From SZUA-584 sp964607965 (GTDB lineage Bacteria > Bacillota > Clostridia > Christensenellales > SZUA-584), in the NCBI GenBank assembly GCA_964607965.1, contig CAZSMH010000054.1, positions 1-13,086 on the forward strand: a stretch of DNA of 13,086 nt, given 5' to 3'. Within the stretch, counting starts at the first letter, position 1; every line of letters starts with the position of its first letter. A model generated the notes under the pieces. The model had not been told where the DNA came from, ran no database searches, and saw only the letters and a list, made by a program, of their open reading frames with translations. A program made the position numbers and the translations under genes. Shown here in pieces: positions 5,770-13,086 of the stretch.

Positions 5770-6471
5770 ATGTCCTATTGTGTTAACTGCGGTGTAGAAC
5801 TGGCGCCTGAACTTAAGGAATGCCCTTTATGCGCCGTTGCCGTTATTAATCCGGCCGCCAGACAAACCGATAATCATACTGCATTCGCACAAACGCGGGA
5901 TGAGCAAAAAAAAATAAACCGCGGCTTTTGGGTTAAGTTCAACTCTATACTCGCCGCTGTACCTATAGCAATTTGCGTGCTGTGCAATTTGCTTTACGAT
6001 AAAACGCTTAACTGGTCGTTGATTGTCAGCGCCGGAGTTTTTATTATTTGGTCTTTTTGTACTTCTCCCTTTATTTTCAAACGTTTCAGTTATATAAAAA
6101 TGTTGTTTGCGGATTTTATCGGTTTAAATGCGGGGCTTTTGTTAATTCAGTTGATTATTCCTCAAAAACAGTGGTTTTTTTACATTGCGTTCCCTACTAC
6201 GCTGTTCTGTCTGCTCTTTTGGCTGCCGGCAATATTACTTATTCAACGGGGCAAGCTAAAAGGCCTTCGAATCGCCGCGGCTTTTTTCGTTTTTGCTACG
6301 CTTTTGGTAGTGCTGGTTGAAATGCTGCTGTCGTTATATATGAGAGGTTTTGTTGTACTTACATGGTCGTGGTTCGCAGCCGCCCCGTGTCTTTCCATTG
6401 TTGCGCTTCTAATACTGCTCGACTGCAACGAACTGGTACGGCAGGAACTCGCCAAGCGCCTTCATTTTTAA
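5770..6471 (+). CDS. Zinc-ribbon six-TM membrane protein (DUF6320-like)
   Basis: The 233-residue protein starts with a zinc ribbon, C-V-N-C (Cys 4 and 7) and C-P-L-C (Cys 18 and 21). A polar linker to about residue 52 follows, then about six membrane helices (roughly 55-75, 80-100, 108-130, 136-158, 166-190, 198-218) and a short charged tail. This architecture fits DUF6320-type proteins, which I recall beside stand-alone acyltransferases; that name is from memory. AGGGGG lies just before the ATG, inside the end of the acyltransferase gene, and only 2 bases separate the genes, implying coupled translation. It could anchor the acyltransferase at the membrane or handle its substrate or product. 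No catalytic motif is visible in the membrane part. Confidence 0.75.
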   Translation: MSYCVNCGVELAPELKECPLCAVAVINPAARQTDNHTAFAQTRDEQKKINRGFWVKFNSILAAVPIAICVLCNLLYDKTLNWSLIVSAGVFIIWSFCTSPFIFKRFSYIKMLFADFIGLNAGLLLIQLIIPQKQWFFYIAFPTTLFCLLFWLPAILLIQRGKLKGLRIAAAFFVFATLLVVLVEMLLSLYMRGFVVLTWSWFAAAPCLSIVALLILLDCNELVRQELAKRLHF

Positions 6472-6497
6472 TCTGGGCTTTACGATTGCGCAAACTG

Positions 6498-7790
6498 TTA
6501 ATCAAACGTAAACTCGAGTTCGTCTATTTCCTCTGCCTTCTCGCGCCTTATATCAGCGCCCAGCATTTTAAGTTTATCTTCGATATGGTCATAGCCCCGG
6601 TCAATATACTGCACTCCTGTTATTTCAGTCTCGCCGTCAGCCATCAGACCGGCTACGATCAGCGCCGCGCCCGCTCTTAAGTCGGTTGCCCTCACAGGCG
6701 CTCCCGTTAATTGTTCTACGCCTTCAACAACGCACACACGCCCGTCTATCTGGACATTAGCGCCCATGCGCCTTATTTCATTTATATGTTTAAACCGAGA
6801 TTCAAATATATTTTCAACAATGATGCTCGCACCTTCTGCCGTGCTTAGCAAAACAGTTGTCGGCTGCTGAAGGTCTGTCGGAAACCCGGGATAAGGCAAA
6901 GTCTTTATGCTTACGTGTTTAGGACGCTTAAAGCATGTTACTCGCAATGAATCGTCGCTTTCCTCGACTGTTATGCCCATTTCCATAAGCTTTGCCGAAA
7001 GCGCCTCCATATGCGTCGGAATAACATTGTTAATCGTCAAATCGCCCCGCGTTGCCGCCGCCGCAATCATCAGCGTACCTGTCTCAATCTGATCGGGTAT
7101 TATTGAATAGTTGCATCCGTACAGCTTTTCCACGCCTATTATACGTACAATATCGGTTCCGGCTCCTTTTACCTTTGCGCCCATACAGTTTAAAAAGTTC
7201 GCTACATCAACCACATGGGGTTCCTTTGCTGCATTGACAATGGTGGTTTTCCCTCTCGCCTTGGCAGCCGCAAGCATTATGTTTATTGTTGCGCCCACAG
7301 AAACAACATCAAGATAAATATCTGTGCCCGTCAGCCCGTCCGGAGCCCATGCTTTTAATTTGCCGTACTCTGTTTTTACCGTGGCGCCCAGCGCCTCCAT
7401 ACCTTTTATATGCTGGTCAATAGGGCGAAGGCCAATCGCGCAGCCTCCCGGCAGGCTTACCTCGGCTTTGCCGAAGCGTCCTAACAATGCGCCCAAAAAA
7501 TAATACGATGCGCGCATCAGCCTTACTGCGTCATTATTAATGACATGCGAACCTATACCCTGCGCGTCTATCTGCATAACAGTCTTGTTAAGTAAAATCT
7601 GAGCCCCCATATGATCAAGCAGATAGGCCAGCAAACGTACATCTTCTATGTCGGGCAGATTGTCTATCTCACATTTGCCCTCGCAAAGTATCGCAGCGGG
7701 GAGTATAGCTACAGCAGCATTTTTAGCTCCGCTTACGCTTACAGTACCTGCAAGCGGCTTTCCGCCCCTTATTACGATTTTCTCTCTCAT
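6498..7790 (-). CDS. murA: UDP-N-acetylglucosamine 1-carboxyvinyltransferase MurA
   Basis: MurA transfers enolpyruvate from PEP to UDP-N-acetylglucosamine, the first committed step of peptidoglycan synthesis, in the cytoplasm. The protein has the family's I-R-G-G-x-x-L-x-G-x-V-x-V-S-G-A-K-N-A start with the catalytic Lys (residue 23). The loop G-G-C-A-I-G-L-R-P-I-D-Q-H has the PEP-reactive Cys (residue 117), so it should be fosfomycin-sensitive. P-G-F-P-T-D-L-Q-Q-P, N-I-F-E-S-R-F and D-L-R-A-G-A-A-L are also present. Length is 430 residues from the ATG at 7790. An in-frame TTG at 7820 would add 10 residues, but a GGAGGG touches it with no spacer, and homologues begin at M-R-E-K-I-V-I-R-G-G. 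The gene is monocistronic from the promoter at 7855-7883 and converges on the zinc-ribbon gene with a 26-base gap. Confidence 0.95.
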   Translation of the reverse strand: MREKIVIRGGKPLAGTVSVSGAKNAAVAILPAAILCEGKCEIDNLPDIEDVRLLAYLLDHMGAQILLNKTVMQIDAQGIGSHVINNDAVRLMRASYYFLGALLGRFGKAEVSLPGGCAIGLRPIDQHIKGMEALGATVKTEYGKLKAWAPDGLTGTDIYLDVVSVGATINIMLAAAKARGKTTIVNAAKEPHVVDVANFLNCMGAKVKGAGTDIVRIIGVEKLYGCNYSIIPDQIETGTLMIAAAATRGDLTINNVIPTHMEALSAKLMEMGITVEESDDSLRVTCFKRPKHVSIKTLPYPGFPTDLQQPTTVLLSTAEGASIIVENIFESRFKHINEIRRMGANVQIDGRVCVVEGVEQLTGAPVRATDLRAGAALIVAGLMADGETEITGVQYIDRGYDHIEDKLKMLGADIRREKAEEIDELEFTFD

Positions 7791-7854
7791 TTTAGATATT
7801 GCGCATAAAAAAGCGCTCAACCCTCCGTTTTGATTTGCGCATTACATACAGTTG

Positions 7855-7883
7855 AGTATAACAGTTTATATCGTGTGTATCAA
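7855..7883 (-). promoter_or_regulatory. murA: Sigma-A promoter for murA
   Basis: TTGATA (7883-7878) and TATACT (7860-7855) have the ideal 17-base spacer on the minus strand. Transcription would start near 7848, giving a leader of about 58 bases to the ATG at 7790. The leader includes GGAGGG at 7826-7821 and two copies of ATGCGCAA. Confidence 0.75.
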
Positions 7884-7930
7884 CACAAAAAATATTTAAG
7901 AGCTAATTTATTAAATTTTTTGTTCATTGT

Positions 7931-7959
7931 TTGACCGTGGCGAAAGGCTGTCGTATACT
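7931..7959 (+). promoter_or_regulatory. Sigma-A promoter for the dnaD-dnaI-pepF operon
   Basis: TTGACC (7931-7936) and TATACT (7954-7959) are spaced by exactly 17 bases. Transcription would begin near 7966, about 72 bases before the ATG at 8038. The promoter is divergent from that of murA, with the two -35 boxes about 48 bases apart. Confidence 0.8.
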
Positions 7960-7970
7960 ATCATCAGGCA

Positions 7971-7984
7971 GATTATATATAATC
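7971..7984. promoter_or_regulatory. AT-rich palindrome just after the dnaD promoter
   Basis: GATTATATATAATC is a perfect 14-bp palindrome that begins about 5 bases after the predicted start of transcription. In that place it could be a repressor operator. It could also be coincidence in an AT-rich leader. Confidence 0.35.
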
Positions 7985-8037
7985 ATATTATGCCGTATAA
8001 CCGTTCAATTAATTAAAATCTATAAGGGAGGAGCCTA

Positions 8038-9474
8038 ATGCAGCTTAAACTTAAATACCATTGTCCAGGAACACTCGTTCCCAACAGATTTATCGACAGC
8101 TGCATAAACGCTCCTGATAAATTTATTTGCGTATACTTGCTTACATTAAAATATGCGTCAATAAGCGGCTCTGTAGATATTGACATACTCTGTGCGCGTC
8201 TTGGGATGAGCACAGAATACTTTTTTGAAATTTTTGAATACTGGCAGAAAAAAGGGCTTATGCGTATAATAAACGGCACTGACATGTGTTTTGAATTCGG
8301 AGACTTTGCACCTGCCGTTTTGACAGAGGACGAGCTTTACACCGAACGCGAGTTTAACCAGATGCTGCAAACCCTTTTTGGAGCGCGTCAGCTTTCTCCG
8401 CATGATTATCTTAGAATATACGACTATACGGATACTTTTGGGCTTGGCAAGAAAGTGGTGCTTGCGCTTGTTGAGTATTGCATACTGCAAAAAGGCAGGC
8501 GCGTTTCAATCAGCTACATTGATAAGGTTGCACAGGCTTGGGCAGAAGAAGAGCATATCACAACCGAAGAGCAGGCAAGGGAGCAGATTGAGCTTAAGAA
8601 AGCAGCTGCAATGGGCGTAACACGCATTTTAAAACAGCTTGGCCTTTCAAACCGCGCGCCTACAAAAGACGAAACGGAACTGTTTAAAAAGTGGACGCAC
8701 GAATGGGGTTTTACGCTCGATGCAATACTGACTGCCTGCGCTCAAACAACAGCCGCGCGCGAGCCCAGCTTTAAATACTTAGACAGAATCCTGCAGAGGC
8801 TTTATACCCGCGGGCTTGTTACTTCCCGTACCATAGCAGAATCAAATCTTAAAAACGAAGATATGTCAATGGCTATAAAAGAAGTAATGCACCTTCTTGG
8901 CGAAGTCAGCCTTAAACCGTCGTTTGAACAGGAAAGCCTTTATCAGAAATGGATAAATGTATACGGTTTTGACCAAAGGCTTATTGTCTTTGCGGCTAAA
9001 AACGCGGGAATGCGAGGCAAAAATCCTTTTGCGTCTCTCGACAGCGTTCTTACGGACTGGTATAACAATCATGTTAAGACACAGGCAGATGCGCGGAGGC
9101 ATTTGGCAGCGCAGAAATCTCTGGACGAACGCATAATGGCAGTTTTTGGAACAGCGGGCATAAACAAAACGCCTACCGAGGCTAACCGCAAGGTATATAT
9201 GCGTTGGAACGAAACATGGGGCATAGGACACGATGCTATACTGCTCGCGGCAGAAATAAGCACCCTTTCGGATAATCCGTACAGATATTTGAATTCCATT
9301 TTATCCAACTGGCACACAGCGGGTATCAAAACGCTTGAGGATGCACAGCGCGATGCCAAGAAAGATGCCAACGGCAAATCTGCTTTAAAACGAGAAGCTT
9401 ATGAAAGGCCTGTTGAAGATTACGACCATCTTGTTTATGATCCGTTCGCAGACGAAGGAGCGTATAAATTTTGA
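8038..9474 (+). CDS. DnaD-domain replication protein with four tandem DnaD repeats
   Basis: DnaD proteins help load the replicative helicase at the origin and during restart. The 478-residue product has an N-terminal winged-helix-like region (about 1-95). It is followed by what I read as four copies of the C-terminal DnaD domain (DDBH2 type), at about 105-181, 192-268, 279-354 and 364-439. Copies 2-4 share W-x-x-x-(W/Y)-G-(F/I) and the four copies share (Y/S)-(L/I)-(D/N)-x-(I/V): compare S-Y-I-D-K-V, K-Y-L-D-R-I-L, A-S-L-D-S-V-L and R-Y-L-N-S-I-L. A charged tail ends the protein. Bacillus DnaD, about 230 residues, has one such domain. An excellent ribosome site, AAGGGAGGAG at 8024-8033, precedes the ATG. 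Its stop overlaps the start of the DnaI-like loader, so the two are almost certainly made together as partners. Confidence 0.9.
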   Translation: MQLKLKYHCPGTLVPNRFIDSCINAPDKFICVYLLTLKYASISGSVDIDILCARLGMSTEYFFEIFEYWQKKGLMRIINGTDMCFEFGDFAPAVLTEDELYTEREFNQMLQTLFGARQLSPHDYLRIYDYTDTFGLGKKVVLALVEYCILQKGRRVSISYIDKVAQAWAEEEHITTEEQAREQIELKKAAAMGVTRILKQLGLSNRAPTKDETELFKKWTHEWGFTLDAILTACAQTTAAREPSFKYLDRILQRLYTRGLVTSRTIAESNLKNEDMSMAIKEVMHLLGEVSLKPSFEQESLYQKWINVYGFDQRLIVFAAKNAGMRGKNPFASLDSVLTDWYNNHVKTQADARRHLAAQKSLDERIMAVFGTAGINKTPTEANRKVYMRWNETWGIGHDAILLAAEISTLSDNPYRYLNSILSNWHTAGIKTLEDAQRDAKKDANGKSALKREAYERPVEDYDHLVYDPFADEGAYKF

Positions 9475-10475
9475 GTATAACAAACGTTTTTGAATCATAT
9501 GAACGTGTCAGGCAAAAAAACGAGCAGGAACAGCAAAGGCGCAGACTCGAAGTATATGCTAAATTACCGCAGCTTGAAGATATATACTGCCGTATAAATA
9601 CACTGCTTGCTGAGCGCCTGCGGCATGCAATAACTGGCGAACCATCAGATCAATCAGAATTAAAAGCGCTGAGTATAAAGGCTGCTAAATTGCTTATTGA
9701 TAACGGCTTTAACGAAAAATATCTTGACCCCATATACAGCTGCAATGCATGCCGCGACACGGGCATTCTCCCGGACGCTAAACACTGCACATGCTTTAAA
9801 AAGAAGCTGCTTGAGTATAAGCTTGATACTGCCCGGTTAACTGATGACTCAATAAGTTTCGAGCAATTCCGTCCGGAGCTTTTTGACAGTACACCAATAG
9901 AAAACGGAAAGTCGCAGCGCGATTATATGCTTAAGTATAAGGCTGTTTTTGAGCAATACGCCGATAGCTTCCCTCACTGGCCTCAAGGCATTTCTACTCT
10001 TATTCTATTCGGCAACACCGGTCTTGGCAAAACGTACTGCGCAAAATGCATAATGCGGCGCGTTATAGAGCGCGGACATACAGCCGCTCTTTATACTGCT
10101 TACCGCCTTTTTTCTGTGTTCCATGCACATCGTTTGGGTGAAGACGTAGATTTAGACCCCTTTTTTGAAGTACCTTTATTAATAATTGATGATCTTGGCA
10201 CAGAGCCTATGACAAAAAACGTCACAATCGAATACTTCTTTGATCTTTTAAATGAGCGTTTATCTTCTGGAAAGCATACGATAATAGCAACAAATTTAAA
10301 GCTTGATGATTTAAATATTCGGTACGGCGAGCGGATTTATTCGCGTCTGGCAGATGCGAGATTTTCTCTGAAAATTGAGTTCAAAGGCAAAGACAGGCGA
10401 ACGGTATTAGCCGCTAATTCGGGGCATAATGATAGAAAAAGCAATAGTTTCGGGGGAAATCATGAAACGCAGTGA
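9471..10475 (+). CDS. dnaI: DnaI/DnaC-type helicase loader ATPase
   Basis: The 334-residue AAA+ ATPase loads the replicative helicase onto origin DNA. Residues 1-85 are a helical, charged helicase-binding region. Cys 91, 94, 106 and 108 (C-N-A-C and C-T-C) form the zinc site seen in Firmicute loaders. Walker A is G-N-T-G-L-G-K-T (181-188), Walker B L-L-I-I-D-D-L-G (236-243), sensor 1 I-I-A-T-N-L, and the arginine finger region I-Y-S-R-L. All key residues are present. Translation starts at TTG 9471, whose bases overlap the dnaD stop as TTGA, with AAGGAG 10 bases upstream; this indicates translational coupling. After the usual family end (F-K-G-K-D-R-R) about 24 extra polar residues run into the start of pepF. 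Confidence 0.9.
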   Translation: MSITNVFESYERVRQKNEQEQQRRRLEVYAKLPQLEDIYCRINTLLAERLRHAITGEPSDQSELKALSIKAAKLLIDNGFNEKYLDPIYSCNACRDTGILPDAKHCTCFKKKLLEYKLDTARLTDDSISFEQFRPELFDSTPIENGKSQRDYMLKYKAVFEQYADSFPHWPQGISTLILFGNTGLGKTYCAKCIMRRVIERGHTAALYTAYRLFSVFHAHRLGEDVDLDPFFEVPLLIIDDLGTEPMTKNVTIEYFFDLLNERLSSGKHTIIATNLKLDDLNIRYGERIYSRLADARFSLKIEFKGKDRRTVLAANSGHNDRKSNSFGGNHETQ

Positions 10476-12243
10476 AATTGATGTTAAATATAAATGGCAG
10501 CTTGAGGATATCTACGCCTCGGATGATGAATGGGAGCAGGATATCGGCAAACTAAGCGCAATTCTGCCTTCGCTTAAAGACTTGAAGGAAGGGTTTGCAG
10601 ACAGCGCACAAAACCTTTTAAATGCGTTAAAACGCATTGACGAGGTTTCGCTGCTTTGCGAAAAGCTGTATGTTTACGCAAAAATGCGGCGGGATGAAGA
10701 TAACGCAAACGGACGCTATCAAGCTATGACCGACCGCGCCATGTCTCTGTACGTTGCAGTATCGGGCGAAACGTCTTTTGTAGCGCCGGCACTATTGAAA
10801 AAAAGCGCTGATACTCTCGAGAATTATTTAAAAGAAGAAAACGGTCTTTCTCCTTATGCTTTTATGATACGCGATATAATCCGTCAAAAGCAGCATGTGC
10901 TGGGCGAAAGCGAAGAAAAACTGCTTTCTATGAGCGCCGATTTTGCTTCCGGCGCGCGCGATATATTCACAATGCTCAATAATGCCGATTTAAAATTTGG
11001 CAGCGTAGACACGCCGGACGGTCGTGTTCAGCTTTCGCACGCACGTTTTATCGAGCTGATGCAGCACAAAGACAGGCAGGTCCGCAAAAGCGCTTTTGAT
11101 ACTTATTACAGTTCTTTTTCCGGCAGTATCAATACTATCGCTTCCACGCTGTCTACCAGTGTAAAAAAAGATGTGTATTATGCTAAAGTCCGCGGTTATA
11201 ACAGCGCACTTGAAAAATCTCTTTTTTCGGACAACGTACCGGTCTCTCTTTATGACGGGCTGATAAACCGCATACACGAGAGCCTTCCTATTATGTACGA
11301 TTATATCGAAACAAGACGGCGCATTTTAAATATCGACGATATTGCTATGTACGATGTATATGTTCCTCTTGTTTCTGATACGGACAAAAAATACAGCTAT
11401 GAGCAGGCGATGGAACTTGTAATTGAGGCTATGGCACCTCTTGGCAACGAATATATCGCATTATTAAGACGCGCGTATAACGAAAGATGGATAGACGTTT
11501 ATGAAACCGAAGGAAAAACAAGCGGCGCTTACTCATGGGGCGCATACGGTACGCACCCTTACGTGCTTTTAAACCACCGTCCCGACCTTGACAGCGTATA
11601 CACAATAGCGCATGAGCTTGGGCATTCTCTTCATTCATATTATTCGGATGAATCTCAGCCTTATTCGCTGGCCTCTTATACTATATTCGTTGCGGAAGTA
11701 GCCTCTACAGTAAATGAAATTCTGCTGACACGATATCTGCTGGAGCACAAAGACAGCGCTCTTAAAAAATATGTTCTCAATCATTATCTTGATCAGTTTC
11801 GGACTACAGTGGTACGCCAGACAATGTTTGCGGAGTTTGAGCGTATATCGCATGCCATGTACGAAGGCGGCGAGCCGCTCACGCATGAAGCCCTGTCCGA
11901 AAAATACTCTGCCCTAAACAGGCTGTACTACGGAAACGGTATCAAAACGTGCGACACTATCGCAATAGAATGGGCACGTATACCTCACTTTTACAATGCA
12001 TTTTACGTATATAAATATGCCACAGGGTTTTCCTCCGCAGTTATACTGGCCACGGGAATATATGAAGGCCGTCCGGGCGTTCGGGATGCGTATATAGAAC
12101 TCTTAAAAAGCGGAGGCAGCGATTATCCTCTTGCACTGCTGAAAAAAGCCGGGATAGATTTTACCGACGGCGCTCCAATAACCGGAGCTATGGAATCCTT
12201 CCGTACGGCTCTTGAAGAGTTTAAGTCTGTTATGAAAGTTTAA
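10462..12243 (+). CDS. pepF: Oligoendopeptidase F (M3 family zinc peptidase)
   Basis: PepF is a cytoplasmic zinc metallopeptidase that cuts medium-length peptides. The 593-residue protein has the expected length and start (M-K-R-S-E-I-D-x-K-Y-K-W-Q-L-E-D-I-Y). The zinc site is H-E-L-G-H (384-388), with the third ligand Glu 412 in V-A-E-V-A-S. Downstream, F-R-T-T-V-V-R-Q-T-M-F-A-E-F-E and the substrate-pocket region I-P-H-F-Y-N-A-F-Y-V-Y-K-Y-A match the family. I choose ATG 10462 because homologues begin there and GGGGGAAA lies just upstream; an earlier in-frame ATG at 10429 adds only 11 unlike residues. The gene overlaps the helicase loader by 14 bases, so it is in the same operon, although a functional link to replication is not implied. 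Confidence 0.95.
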   Translation: MKRSEIDVKYKWQLEDIYASDDEWEQDIGKLSAILPSLKDLKEGFADSAQNLLNALKRIDEVSLLCEKLYVYAKMRRDEDNANGRYQAMTDRAMSLYVAVSGETSFVAPALLKKSADTLENYLKEENGLSPYAFMIRDIIRQKQHVLGESEEKLLSMSADFASGARDIFTMLNNADLKFGSVDTPDGRVQLSHARFIELMQHKDRQVRKSAFDTYYSSFSGSINTIASTLSTSVKKDVYYAKVRGYNSALEKSLFSDNVPVSLYDGLINRIHESLPIMYDYIETRRRILNIDDIAMYDVYVPLVSDTDKKYSYEQAMELVIEAMAPLGNEYIALLRRAYNERWIDVYETEGKTSGAYSWGAYGTHPYVLLNHRPDLDSVYTIAHELGHSLHSYYSDESQPYSLASYTIFVAEVASTVNEILLTRYLLEHKDSALKKYVLNHYLDQFRTTVVRQTMFAEFERISHAMYEGGEPLTHEALSEKYSALNRLYYGNGIKTCDTIAIEWARIPHFYNAFYVYKYATGFSSAVILATGIYEGRPGVRDAYIELLKSGGSDYPLALLKKAGIDFTDGAPITGAMESFRTALEEFKSVMKV

Positions 12244-12301
12244 TATAAACCCTGTTTTTATTAAACGTGTTTTTTACGCCATATTGAAAGGAAGGCATTA
12301 T

Positions 12302-13086
12302 ATGAAAGTTTGTTTTTCTACTCTTGGCTGCCCTGAGTGGTCTTTTCAGGAAATTATTTCTGTCGCTTCTGATCTTGGCTATGACGGTATTGAAATAAGA
12401 GGAATACAGCGAGAGCTTTATGCGCCGGATATAGAATATTTCTCAACTTCGGAGCAGGTTAATGCAACCAGGGCAAATCTTAAACGCCTTTCCCTTAAAA
12501 TACCGTGTTTAACTTCATCCTGCGATCTTAATGCACAATGCGATATATCAAAAGCCAAAGCATATGTAGATACCGCAAGCGCTTTGGGTACGCCTTACAT
12601 ACGTCTGCTGGCAGACACCTCGCCGGAGCCTTCAGGGGATATAAGCCTTAAAGTTATAATGCCTAATTTGATGGAAATAGCGTCCTACGCCAAGGATAAA
12701 GGCGTTACCCCGCTGATCGAAACAAACGGCTTTTTTGCTAAAACAAAAGCTTTGGGAGCAATGTTTAAAGATTTGGGAAATGCCAACGTCGGCATATTAT
12801 ACGACATACATCATCCGTACCGTTTCTTCGGCGAAGAGCCGGCATATACCATCGATAATATAGGTCCTTACATTAAACATGTTCATATTAAAGATTCGGT
12901 ACAGAACGGCAAACAAATAAAATACAGCATGGTGGGCGAAGGCACGCTTCCCGTTAAAGAAACAATACTGTTATTAGAAAAATCCGGCTTTAACGGTTTC
13001 TATTCGCTTGAATGGGTCAAACGCTGGGATTTAACACTGGAAGAGCCGGGAATCGCGTTCGCACATTTTATAGATTACATGCATTC
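12302..13086 (+). CDS. Sugar phosphate isomerase/epimerase-like TIM-barrel protein (runs off edge)
   Basis: The visible 261 codons encode a xylose-isomerase-like TIM barrel (AP endonuclease family 2 fold). The opening M-K-V-C-F-S-T-L-G-C-P-E-W and G-Y-D-G-I-E-I-R-G are typical. Candidate metal ligands are Glu 140 (L-I-E-T-N-G), Asp 168 and His 171 (Y-D-I-H-H-P), His 193/195 (H-V-H-I-K-D) and Glu 237 (S-L-E-W). The proteins act on sugars, inositol derivatives or similar polyols; the substrate cannot be told. AAAGGAAGG lies 6 bases before the ATG. The gene follows pepF after 58 bases with no clear terminator between, so it may be read from the same transcript. It is cut by the window end just as the barrel appears complete, so a C-terminal extension cannot be excluded. 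Confidence 0.85.
   Translation, partial: MKVCFSTLGCPEWSFQEIISVASDLGYDGIEIRGIQRELYAPDIEYFSTSEQVNATRANLKRLSLKIPCLTSSCDLNAQCDISKAKAYVDTASALGTPYIRLLADTSPEPSGDISLKVIMPNLMEIASYAKDKGVTPLIETNGFFAKTKALGAMFKDLGNANVGILYDIHHPYRFFGEEPAYTIDNIGPYIKHVHIKDSVQNGKQIKYSMVGEGTLPVKETILLLEKSGFNGFYSLEWVKRWDLTLEEPGIAFAHFIDYMH

Noticed and set aside
6472..6497. A terminator between the convergent zinc-ribbon and murA genes
   Set aside because: The 26-base gap contains TTGCGCAA but no stem followed by a T-run in either direction.
9302..9310. Second DnaA-box-like TTATCCAAC
   Set aside because: It lies inside the dnaD coding sequence, has two mismatches, and stands alone.
8158..9377. Minus-strand open frames within dnaD
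   Set aside because: They are shadows of a strongly coding plus-strand gene with recognised domains and have no start signals of their own.
12244..12301. A terminator between pepF and the TIM-barrel gene
   Set aside because: There are T-runs but no convincing hairpin before them.

Overview
This window reads as a chromosomal segment of a low-to-mid GC Firmicute, most likely a member of Clostridia. The clues are a DnaD-repeat protein coupled to a DnaI-type helicase loader, a Noc-type ParB, WalJ and RlmH in tandem, Gram-positive style Shine-Dalgarno sites, and sigma-A promoters close to TTGACA/TATAAT. The species cannot be named from this sequence. Several neighbours (walJ, rlmH, noc, a dnaD/dnaI pair, murA) are often near the replication origin in Firmicutes, so an origin-proximal position is inferred; no DnaA-box cluster or origin is visible.

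Layout: 1-75 holds the tail of a reading frame that leaves the left edge (minus). 87-720 is strikingly AT-rich and carries a small lipoprotein gene that appears split by a frameshift (minus), with its own promoter. 846-1253 (minus) is a conserved small protein with MazG-like features but an apparently missing metal ligand, with a near-consensus promoter and a terminator. 1364-1879 (minus) is a corrinoid adenosyltransferase. A divergent intergenic region with a perfect 14-bp tandem repeat separates it from walJ-rlmH (plus, 2011-3292). Noc follows (3522-4367) and ends at a strong terminator. An acyltransferase of the condensation/alcohol acetyltransferase superfamily and a zinc-ribbon six-TM membrane protein form a tight pair (4487-6471). 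murA lies convergent to them (minus, 6498-7790). It is transcribed divergently from a DnaD protein with four tandem DnaD domains (8038-9474), which overlaps a DnaI-like loader (9471-10475). The loader overlaps pepF (10462-12243), and a sugar-phosphate isomerase/epimerase-like gene (12302 onward) runs off the right edge.

Most of the window is housekeeping: replication initiation (DnaD, DnaI), chromosome/division coordination (Noc), cell wall synthesis (MurA), ribosome modification (RlmH), a WalJ metallohydrolase, B12 activation and peptide turnover. The parts most worth a second look are the four-repeat DnaD protein, the acyltransferase/membrane-protein pair, the MazG-like protein with Cys pairs, the AT-rich split lipoprotein, and several inverted or tandem repeats in the control regions. 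I found no CRISPR array, tRNA, rRNA, transposase or clear mobile element.
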